From CAZSMC01 sp964607755 (lineage in GTDB: Bacteria > Zhuqueibacterota > Zhuqueibacteria > Residuimicrobiales > Krinioviventaceae): a DNA stretch of 34,710 nt. Under the pieces are notes generated by a model. It saw nothing but the letters and a program-made list of their open reading frames with translations, was not told where the DNA came from and made no database searches. The translations under genes and the position numbers were made by a program. The stretch covers positions 1 to 34,710 of the forward strand of contig CAZSMC010000044.1 in assembly GCA_964607755.1 (NCBI GenBank), read 5' to 3'. Below, in pieces: positions 23,330 through 32,200 of this stretch (the first letter of the stretch is position 1; each line of letters opens with the position of its first letter).

Positions 23330-23608
23330 GAACGATGGTGTTCGCACTTGGAAAAACAGCGATTATTTCGGTATTGAAAAAGCCGTCAGCATTCGGACTA
23401 ATCTGGAAAACGGCACCTGTTCGGTTACTAGCAAAGCCGAGAACTCGTAACGCATCAGCGCTTCCGGCTGGCAGGTAAACGAATTGCTCTCAACCGATCC
23501 AGATTTCAGCCACAGCGCCGAGGTGCTGCCGGTGGAGATAGATTGTTTGTGCTGACGATTGATTCAAAAGAGAATGCAGAGATCGAGTGGCAAGAAGTAT
23601 TTGAATAA
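23330..23608 (+). pseudogene. Unidentified gene 3' remnant, frameshifted
   Basis: One frame reads FGIEKAVSIRTNLENGTCSV, then after a stop SASGWQVNELLSTDPDFSHS and AEVLPVEIDCLC. The next frame finishes AAGGDRLFVLTIDSKENAEI and EWQEVFE with stop at 23606-23608. The two halves join naturally (AEVLP to AAGGD) if one base is changed near 23530. Codon-like composition supports former coding; I cannot name the family. Confidence 0.4.
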
Positions 23609-23622
23609 TTTGAAATAATAAC

Positions 23623-23681
23623 TTGCATTTTATTATAAAATAAATTATTATGTTATAAAACATAATGTTTAAAAACATAAT
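23623..23681 (+). promoter_or_regulatory. Promoter of the ATPase gene with AACATAAT repeats
   Basis: TTGCAT (23623-23628) and TATTAT (23646-23651) are 17 bases apart. ATTATGTT (23647-23654) pairs with AACATAAT (23659-23666), and AACATAAT recurs at 23674-23681. The overlap with the -10 box fits an operator for an unknown repressor. Confidence 0.4.
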
Positions 23682-23693
23682 AAAGAGAAAAGC

Positions 23694-25058
23694 ATGTTTG
23701 TAAATCGAATATATGAATTGGAAAATCTAAACCGTGAGTATGATGCAGCAGGTTCTTCATTTACAGTAATATATGGCCGGCGGCGGATCGGGAAAACTGC
23801 GCTCATTCGCGAATTTATTCGTAACAAGCCGACGCTTTATTTTTATGCAACAGAATCAACCATCTCGGAACAACTGAGTCAGTTTACGATTCGATTGGCT
23901 ACAGCATTCAATAAACCGTCCCTGGAGGACACGAAATTTACGTCATTTGAAAAGGCATTCCAGTTTCTTGCCGAATCACTCGGAGACGAAAAAATTGTTG
24001 TTGCTATCGACGAGTATCAAAATCTGGTAAAAGCTGATCCAGCTTTTTCAAGTGTCTTGCAAAAAGTATGGGACCTGCAGCTCAAAGAAAAAAATATCCA
24101 TCTCGTATTGTGCGGGTCAATCATATCCATGATGCACAGTGAGACGCTCGACTATTCTTCACCGTTATATGGCAGGCGAACCAGCAGCATCCACCTGAAA
24201 TCCATGCCGTTCGAAACAATACATAAATTTATAAATGTCAACAAAGAAGAATTAATGAAAGTATATGCATCATTCGGCACTGTACCGCGCTATCTCGAAC
24301 TGTACAAAGCTCGTAAATCTTTTTTAGAAAATATTAAAGATAATGTATTATCACAAGGAAGCTATCTGTATAATGAGATCAAATTTTTAATCAAGGAGGA
24401 AATCGCTTCACCGAACACATATTTTCAAATTTTAAATATCATCTCTGGCGGTGAGACAAAGATTGGCAAAATCGGTGCAAAAATGGGAGTTCATGCTTCG
24501 CATTTGACCCGTTATTTGCTCAGACTAGGCGAGCTGGATATTTTGGAAAAAGATGTTCCAGTAACTGAAAAAGAAACAACAAAAAGCAAATTGGGCCGAT
24601 ATAGGATAAAGGATAAATTCATTGCCTTTTGGTTCTTCTATGTTTATCGCAACTTTTCGCAACTGGAAATTCGAAATATTGATCCAGTGCTTAAACAAAT
24701 AAATGAATCCTTTAACCAAAAATTTGTCTCCTTTGCATTCGAGGACTATGTCAAAGAACTATTGCTCCATCATCCCCAAAAATATCTCGGATTTATCCCT
24801 GAAAAAATCGGCCGCTGGTGGAACAACAAAGAGGAAATCGATCAGGTCGCATTTAACGACGAGCACGTCGCCTTTATCGAATGCAAATGGCAAAACCAGC
24901 AAGTCGGTTACGAGGTGTACCAGGACATGAAGCGCAAAGCCGAGACACTGGAGTTTCAGCAACAATATCAATATATCATTTTTGCCAAAAAGGGCTTTAA
25001 AACCAGCCTGAAAGAATCGGATTGCAGGTTGTACTCGTATTTAAAATCAGGAACCTGA
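23694..25058 (+). CDS. AAA family ATPase with DUF234/nuclease-like C-terminus
   Basis: A 454-residue ATPase of the archaeal-type AAA_ATPase/DUF234 group. It opens MFVNRIYELENLN, then Walker A YGRRRIGKTAL (about residues 27-37), Walker B VVAIDEYQNL and a sensor-like LVLCGSIISMM. A winged-helix part (GVHASHLTRYLLRLGELDIL) follows and then the DUF234 region with FIAFWFFYVYRN. Near the end EEIDQVAF and AFIECKW space a Asp and a Glu-x-Lys like a PD-(D/E)xK nuclease core. These proteins are widespread and their cellular role is undefined; action on nucleic acids is a fair inference. It has its own promoter. Confidence 0.85.
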   Translation: MFVNRIYELENLNREYDAAGSSFTVIYGRRRIGKTALIREFIRNKPTLYFYATESTISEQLSQFTIRLATAFNKPSLEDTKFTSFEKAFQFLAESLGDEKIVVAIDEYQNLVKADPAFSSVLQKVWDLQLKEKNIHLVLCGSIISMMHSETLDYSSPLYGRRTSSIHLKSMPFETIHKFINVNKEELMKVYASFGTVPRYLELYKARKSFLENIKDNVLSQGSYLYNEIKFLIKEEIASPNTYFQILNIISGGETKIGKIGAKMGVHASHLTRYLLRLGELDILEKDVPVTEKETTKSKLGRYRIKDKFIAFWFFYVYRNFSQLEIRNIDPVLKQINESFNQKFVSFAFEDYVKELLLHHPQKYLGFIPEKIGRWWNNKEEIDQVAFNDEHVAFIECKWQNQQVGYEVYQDMKRKAETLEFQQQYQYIIFAKKGFKTSLKESDCRLYSYLKSGT

Positions 25059-25264
25059 CGTACGCAACATCGACTCATTTTTATTTTTCTGTTGGGTTTC
25101 CTTTGTAAATTTTCTTTTTTTAGACCATATAAAAACATTGATGTACAATGGACACCTTCAACAGGTTTACACAAAATCCGGGTTTTTATGAGAACGAGAA
25201 AACCGGATAGATCAATACTCTTCGCACAAGAGAGACAAAATCTTAAAAACTTGCAAGGTATGTT

Positions 25265-25936
25265 ATGCCAAAATTCGAACAATTAAAAGTCTTTTGGATT
25301 CGCAAAGACACCGAGTGCGGGGAATGCGGCAAAGAACTCTGGCACGGCTCGTGTGTTTTTCTCGAACCCGACAAAGGCGCCCTCTGCCTGGAATGCGCGG
25401 ATTTAGATCATCTTTGGTTCCTGCCCCGCGGCGATGCGGCTTTGACACGTCGCGCACGAAAATATTCCACCTTGTCGGCTGTGGTTCTGGAATGGAGCCG
25501 AACCCGCAAACGCTACGAGCGGCAAGGCTTGCTGGTGGAAGAACAAGCCATCGACAGAGCCGAAGAAGAATGCCTCGCCGATGCTGATTTGCGCGCCCGC
25601 CGCCGCGAACGCGAGGCTGCACGCCGCGCCGAACTGGACGAGCAGTATGTCAACGAATTCGCCAAACTCATTCGTGAGCTGTACCCCGGTTGTCCCGAAG
25701 GCCGGGAGCAGGTCATCGCCGAACACGCCTGCCGAAAATACAGCGGCCGCGTCGGCCGTAGCGCAGCGGCCAAGGTATTTGACGAGGATGCGATTCATCT
25801 CGCCGTCACTGCTCACATTCGCCACAATGAAACAGATTACGATCGAATCCTTGCCCAGTCCTTTGACCGGCACTATGCCCGAGCGGAAGTCAGAGATGAT
25901 GTGGAAGAGGTGCTGCTGAAATGGCAGGCGAAATGA
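25265..25936 (+). CDS. DUF2293 domain protein with N-terminal zinc-ribbon-like motif
   Basis: A 223-residue protein. The N-terminus carries CGECGKELWHG and LCLECADLDHLWFLPRGDAA, a probable zinc-binding site of four Cys. A highly charged helical middle (RARRREREAARRAEL) is followed by the DUF2293 domain: IRELYPGCPEGRE, IAEHACRKYSGRVGRS, AVTAHIRHNETDYD and DRHYARAEVRDDV. The role of this family is unknown; the basic composition hints at nucleic-acid binding. The gene is richer in G+C and Arg codons than its neighbours, suggesting a separate origin. A 206-bp gap separates it from the ATPase; no terminator is clear in it. Confidence 0.8.
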   Translation: MPKFEQLKVFWIRKDTECGECGKELWHGSCVFLEPDKGALCLECADLDHLWFLPRGDAALTRRARKYSTLSAVVLEWSRTRKRYERQGLLVEEQAIDRAEEECLADADLRARRREREAARRAELDEQYVNEFAKLIRELYPGCPEGREQVIAEHACRKYSGRVGRSAAAKVFDEDAIHLAVTAHIRHNETDYDRILAQSFDRHYARAEVRDDVEEVLLKWQAK

Positions 25937-26065
25937 AGGTATTGTTTTGACGACAACCCAAATCATTTTGGAGTGTATTTTGGAGTACTTTTAAGTGCGT
26001 TTTGGAGTCTGTTTTGGAGTGCCGTCACTGTGTGACGGCATGCGCTCACATAGTGAGCGCACTCT
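25937..26065. repeat. TTTTGGAGT repeats and paired hairpins
   Basis: TTTTGGAGT occurs at 25966, 25978, 26000 and 26012, giving spacings of 12, 22 and 12 bases. Directly after come two perfect hairpins: GCCGTCAC/GTGACGGC (26021-26039, loop TGT) and TGCGCTCAC/GTGAGCGCA (26041-26061, loop ATA). GAGT at 26017-26020 can pair with ACTC at 26061-26064, closing a three-way junction. No T run follows, so it is not a standard terminator. Confidence 0.65.
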
Positions 26066-26120
26066 GAAATTCAACTCTCATTGAAGCGAAATCAGCTCTT
26101 TCTCGATACCTCGAAGACTC

Positions 26121-26216
26121 AATTTGTAGCACACTTTTAAGGTGTACTACAAATTTACGGTAATATTCATTAAATTCACGTTCTGTGGAACAATTCCCAC
26201 AAATTGTACGTCCTGT
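26121..26216. repeat. Dispersed hairpin (second copy) and CACGTTCTG element
   Basis: TTTGTAGCACACTTTTAAGG (26124-26142) pairs with GGTGTACTACAAA (26141-26153) to make a long stem; the same pattern lies at 768-797. CACGTTCTGTGG at 26177-26188 and GTACGTCCTG at 26207-26216 resemble halves of the CAGAACGTGACGTTCTG palindrome at 8051-8067. With 25937-26065, the whole 330-bp space before the efflux locus is made of repeats. Confidence 0.5.
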
Positions 26217-26268
26217 ATAAAAATCTTGATAACCAGATTAATCCTGTTCTTCTAATATTGGACTTTTC

Positions 26269-29167
26269 ATGGAAAAGCTAACCCGTTTTTCAGTTAAATA
26301 TCCTGTTTCTGTGATGATGCTCATCCTGGCAGTTATTCTGCTGGGATTGATTTCTTTTGGCAAATTGGGTGTCGATTTATTTCCGGATCTAAATAATCCG
26401 CGTTTGTTTGTAGAGATTCAAGCCGGAGAGCGGCCGCCTGAAGAGATTGAGCAGAACTTTGTCGAAAATATCGAATCATTAGCCATCCGCCAGAAAAATG
26501 TCACCAATGTCTCCTCCGTGTCCCGGGTTGGTGATGCCCTTGTGACTGTCGAGTACAGTTGGGATGCAGACATGGACGAAGCTTTTCTTGATTTACAAAA
26601 AGCCGTCACGTCCTTTTCTCAAAATGTCGAGGTCGACGACATTTCTATTTCTCAGCACAATCCCAATGCCACACCCATTATTACATTAACGCTTTCCCAT
26701 CCTGATATTAACGATATGGATGAACTCCGCCAGGTCGCAGAAAATTATCTGCGCAACGAGCTGGTCCGTCTTGAAGGCATTGCTGAAGTTGAATTGATTG
26801 GCGAAGAAGAAAGAGAAGTGGTCGTCCACACTGATGCCTATTTGATGAAAGCTTATAACGTTACGCCGTCGCAAATTTCTTCTCAAATCGCCAGTTACAA
26901 CCGTAACGTTTCCGGTGGCTCGATCGAAGAAATGGGGCAAAAATATGTGATCAAAGGCGTATCCGAGTTTAAGGATATCAAAGATATTGGCAATATCATT
27001 CTCACTTACAAACAGGCGCAGGACCTATCCGGTGAACCTATCCCGGGTGAAAAGACGCCCGTTTTTCTCGACGATGTGGCTGAAATCGAATTTCGCAACA
27101 AGGAACCGCAAAACATCGCCTACCTCGATCAAAAACGTTGTCTCGCCATAGCGGTTTATAAAGAAACGGCTTACAATACAGTGAAAGCGGTGGAGAATTT
27201 TTACGATGAATTTGATAACATCAGACGCGCGTTGCCGGCTTTTGATCTGCAGATCATTCAAAATCAGGCCGATTTTATTCAGACGGCGATTGATGAGGTA
27301 GAACAAACCGCGCTCATTGGTATTCTTTTAGCCGTTGCTGTGCTTTTTGTCTTTTTGCGGCGCATTGGCACGACGTTTATCATCAGTCTGGCTATTCCCA
27401 TCTCTATCATTGCCACGTTCAATTTAATGTATTTCAACGGCTTGACGCTGAACATCATGACTCTTGGCGGGCTCGCGCTCGGTGCCGGCATGCTGGTTGA
27501 CAATGCCATTGTAGTGATGGAAAACATATACCGTCATCTGGAATCCGGCGCTACACTGGAGCATTCTGCCATTCAGGGAACCGCCCAGGTCGGCGGAGCG
27601 ATCACTGCATCGACGATTACGACCATTGTTGTTTTTCTGCCCATTGTCTATCTTCACGGCTCTGCAGGCGAATTGTTCAAAGATCAGGCCTGGACCGTCG
27701 CTTTTTCATTGTTTTCCTCACTTGTCGTTGCAATCCTTGTAATACCCATGCTCAGTCACAAAATACTAAAACCGGTAAAAACGGATTTCCCAAAATCCAT
27801 TCAATTTCCCTGGTATCCATCTTTTCTGAAAAAAGTTTTACAACATCCGTGGCGGGTCATGCTGGGTGGTGCGGTCTTGATTGCGCTGGCNNNNNNNNNN
27901 NNNNNNNNNNNNNNNNNNNNNNNNNNNNNNNNNNNNNNNNNNNNNNNNNNNNNNNNNNNNNNNNNNNNNNNNNNNNNNNNNNNNNNNNNNCCGGCTCAAC
28001 CTGGCGTTAGCGGATATCCGGGATGCTGAATTTCAATTCGAACGATCGCAATCGTCCTTGCAAACCATCCTGGATACCGATAAAGCGCCCATTAGCGTGG
28101 AAATTCATGGCGAAGAATTATCAGTTATCCAGCAGCTTACAGAGCAGGTGAAAACGTTATTGCAGAACAATGACGATCTCATGAACGTCGAAAGCAGTTT
28201 CGATGAGGGCAGGGAGGAAGTCAATGTTGTTGTTGATCGCGTGCGCGCCGGTTTGCTGGGTGTGGACATTGCGGCGGTCAATGATGCACTGCAGAACCAT
28301 TTGTCCGGCGTGCAAACCGGCCAATGGAGATATAAAGGTGAAATGCAGGATATCACCCTAAAACTTCCAAAGATGTCAGTAAGTGAACTTGGCAATATTG
28401 AAATTTTTAGCAGTTCGCAACGCATCCGGCTGGATGATATTGCGGATATAGAATTAACCCGGGCGCCTTCGGAAATTCACCGCAGAAATCAGGTGCGCAC
28501 CGGACTGGTTAGCGCCGGTCTTCAAACCGATAAACCGTTCGATCACGTCATCCGCGCCATTGACAATCAGTTAGCGACGATAAACTTTCCGACTGATTAT
28601 CGCTATGAAATCACAGGCGAAGAGAAAAAAAGACAGGAGGCATTCGCAAATCTTCAGTTCGCTTTGTTGCTGTCCATCATCCTGGTTTACATGGTATTGG
28701 CTTCTCAGTTTGAATCTCTGGTTCATCCTTTTACCATTCTGTTGACTATTCCGTTAGCGCTTGTTGGCTCGGTGTTTATTTTCTTGATTATTGGCGAGCC
28801 ACTAAACATTATGGCTGTCATTGGTATGATCATGCTAGTGGGCATTGCGGTCAACGATTCCATCATTTTAGTTGATGCGATCAATCAGATCAAACGTGAC
28901 GGCGCATCCACATCAGAAGCAATTGTTCAAGCTGGTCAGCGGCGAATCCGGCCGATCATTATGACAAGCTTGACAACGATCCTGGCGCTGCTGCCGCTCA
29001 CTTTTGGGTTCGGAGAAGGTGCCGCGTTGCGCGCGCCCATGGCGTTTGCCGTTATCGGCGGTCTCGTCACCTCGACGTTGCTTACATTAGTCCTTATCCC
29101 CGCTGTTTATATGCAGATGGATCGTATTGGAAAAAAGAATCCGGTTGTGACGAGTGCTGGTGAATGA
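26269..29167 (+). CDS. RND efflux permease (HAE1-like), interrupted by assembly gap
   Basis: Two in-register parts of one RND transporter. The left part (26269-27890) begins with the first helix (YPVSVMMLILAVILLGLISF), then the porter region and TM2-7, including GAGMLVDNAIVVMEN, where one Asp of the AcrB Asp-Asp proton pair is kept and the other is Asn, common in this branch. The right part (27991-29167) covers the second porter half and TM8-12 with LASQFESLVHPF and VGIAVNDSIILVD. The 100 N (27891-27990) are a scaffold gap. Known sequence codes for about 932 residues versus 1010-1060 usual, so 80-130 residues are probably missing; an intact frame requires a multiple of three. It is a proton-driven exporter in the inner membrane that needs an adaptor and an outer-membrane channel. 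No adaptor gene precedes it. Confidence 0.9.
27891..27990. other. Assembly gap (100 N)
   Basis: A round 100-base N run inside the first RND gene, a conventional placeholder for unknown length. It falls after TM7, at the start of the second periplasmic loop. Confidence 0.98.
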
Positions 29168-29231
29168 ACAAAATATAGAAATCTGAAATTGAATCATTGC
29201 AAAATCGCAGAAAAGTATATCCAGGAATAAC

Positions 29232-32200
29232 ATGAATCTCATCCGGTTTGTTATACATCGTAAAGTGCTCATCAGCATGTTGTTTGTGGGATTGGTTCTG
29301 CTCGGCGTGGTTTCGGTCAATCAGTTGCCAGTGGAATTATACCCAAACGCTGAATTGCCGTTTCTGGTTATTCAGGTAAACAGCATGCAGGACCTGGACC
29401 CCGGCTATATGGAGCAAGAGGCGGTCATGCCGCTGGAAGGCGCGGCATCGTCGCTGCGCGGCATTGACAAGATCGAATCTTATGTGCAACGCCAGCAAGC
29501 TACAATTATTGTTTATTTTGATAAAGGGGTGGATATAAAATACGCTTACCTTCACCTGGATGAAAAAATTCGCGAACAAGCCTCTTCACTCGATGATACT
29601 TTTGTTGTCAATGTTTTCAAGATCGATACCCAGTCAATGACCAATATGTTCATGGGATTGCAGGTTCGCGGCACAGGCGGGCTGGACAGGGTTCGCGAAA
29701 TTGCCGATCAAAAAATCGCGCCCAAACTGGAAAACATCGATGGTGTTGCGAATGTCGATGTGTTCGGCGGCAGGGAAAAATCGATTGAAATTATTTTAAA
29801 TGAAAACGCCGAGGCCTACAATATTACGGTTTACCAGATTCGTAATCTCATCGCTCAGAATAGCCAATATAAAACATTTGTCGGCCGGGCTTTAAAAAGC
29901 GGTAAAGAACGTTTTGTCAATCTCGTCGCGGATTATACCGACGTTCGCCAACTGGAGAACATTATCGTCGATCGCGATGCATCTGTCAGGCTCGGTGATA
30001 TCTCGGAGGTTTATTTTGGCGTCAAAGACCCCGAATCATTGAGCCGGGTTAATAGTAAAGACGCGGTGACCGTGCAATTGAGCCGTGATTCGCAATCCAA
30101 CCTCATAGAGGTCGCGCACAAAGTAAGAGACCAGATTGATCTGCTAAACAAACAAGTGGCTCCGTTGGGTGTGGATATTGTCATTCAGAGCGATTCTGCC
30201 GAGCAAATCGAAGAAAATATCGACATGATTATCGATCTGGCTCTTTTGGGCGGTCTGTTTGCCGTTTTTGTGCTGTGGGTGTTTTTGCGCAATATCCGCT
30301 GGGTGCTTATCATTGCCCTGGCCATCCCGATTTCGATTTACACGGCGTTTAACTTTTTTTATCTCGGCGATATCTCGCTGAACAGTCTGACTCTTGTCGG
30401 TTTGGCGCTGGCTGTCGGCATGCTGCTGGATAACAGTGTCGTGGTGATGGAAAATATTTACCGGCTGCTCTCGCGCGGAAAGCATCGCGATGACGCGGTC
30501 ATGCATGGAACGAGTGAGGTGTGGCGCTCTATCGTGGCAGCCACGTTGACAACGATTACGGTGTTTGTGCCATTCGTCTTTGCCGAGAATTTCCTGGTGC
30601 GAATCCTGGGACGGCATATCGGCGTGTCCATTATTTCCATGCTGGCAGTGTCCCTGGTGGTGGCACTTTTATTCATTCCCATGACCACCCATGTGCTCCT
30701 AGGCCGGCGTCATAAAACCGTCGGACTCGACTTTCAGTTTATCTCGACCAAAAACCGTCTTTTGCAGATTTATAACGTGATTCTCAAATCGTGTATGCGT
30801 TACCCGGCACGCACGATTATCGGAGCTGTGTTTTTCTTTTTTCTCAGTGTGCTCATCGCCCTGGCTGTGAGCATTAATGTGCCGACTGAAGTAGAGTCGC
30901 GTACTTTTGATTTGTATGTCACTATGGGGAGCGGTGCCACTCTTGATCAGACAGACCAGGTTGTTAAAGAAGTTGAAGACCGGTTGATGGCAGTGAAAGA
31001 AAAAGAAGAAATTATCAGCAAGGTTTATGAAGAAGAAGCAATTATCACTCTCAAGTTGCAAAAAGAATTCGAGAAAATAGAGGGGCACTCGTTATCTCAA
31101 ATTAAAGAAGCAGTTAACGAACGTATTAAAAACGTTTCTGGCGGTGAAATCAGTTTTGAACAGCCCCAGGCCAGCCAGCGATTTCGTGGCGGTGGCGGCC
31201 AGAATCCAGGCGCCGGCCTGCAACGCATGTTGGGGATTGGCACGCCTTCGGAGTCTGTCATCATCAAAGGCCGGGATATTGTGAGAATGCAAAATCTGGC
31301 TGAGGATATTCAAACCTATCTCGAAAATTCGGATGTTATAGCAAACGCCCGCCTGAATGTCGCCCCGGACCGGCCTGAAGTCCATTTGCTGTTCGATCAT
31401 ATTCTTATGAGCAATTACGGCGTTACCCTGCCGCAGGTGGCTCAGGAACTGAGCACCTTTCAACAGCAATACAATACCAATTTGACCTTTAAGCAAGGTA
31501 CTGAAGAGTACAATATTATTATCCGCAGACAGGGTGAGGAAGAGGAGGGAAAAAAAATACGGGATCTGAAGAAATTAAGCATTCCGAGTGAGAGCGGGGA
31601 AATGATCGATCTGGTGGATATCAGTGATATCGTATTAACAAGTGGCACATCGAGTTTGTATCGTGAAAACCAGGAAAAGCAGATCGAGGTTACCTACCGT
31701 TTCCAGTCCGAGGTTACCGATTCGAAAGATTTACTGCTGGCAGCCAGGGCTGAAGTAGACGACCTGATTGCCAGCATTAACGTGCCAACAGATATGGCTA
31801 TCGAGGTTGTCCATGATGATACCGATCTTTCGGATTTTTATTTTCTGATCGGCGCTGCGTTCATTCTCATTTTTATGATTCTTGCCGCTGTGTTCGAATC
31901 GCTAAGCACCCCGGTGGTGATGATGTTCACCATCCCGCTGGCGGCGATCGGCTCGCTGTGGGCTCTCATCCTGACCGGCAATTCATTATTCAACGCTAAC
32001 ACACTCATCGGTTTTTTGATTTTACTTGGTGTGGTGGTGAATAACGGCATCATTTATATTGATTACACACGTATTTTGCGTCAGCGTGGTTTTTCCAGGT
32101 CCCGGGCGCTCATGACAGCCGGCCAGACCCGGGTACGGCCGATTTTAATAACAGCCATCACCACGATCATTGCCATGTTGCCTCTGGCGCTGGGCAAAGC

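Larger units (their letters stand above)
23179..23693. other. Intergenic region, 515 bp, with a gene remnant and promoter
   Basis: Apart from the remnant (about 23330-23608) and the promoter-like stretch at 23623-23681, described separately, I see no feature. The region just after 23178 shows no clear terminator hairpin. Confidence 0.5.

Noticed and set aside
25403..25966. 187-codon open frame on the minus strand
   Set aside because: Antisense to the GC-rich DUF2293 gene; high GC creates long spurious frames. No family features.
25966..26020. TTTTGGAGT array considered as CRISPR
   Set aside because: Repeats are only nine bases and the spacers are 3-13 bases, far too short.
27881..27999. Frames running through the N run as separate genes
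   Set aside because: The two open frames are halves of one RND gene split by unknown sequence, not two overlapping genes.
30144..30617. 157-codon minus-strand ORF inside the RND-ABC gene
   Set aside because: Rich in His, Gln and Arg and antisense to conserved transmembrane blocks; a shadow frame.
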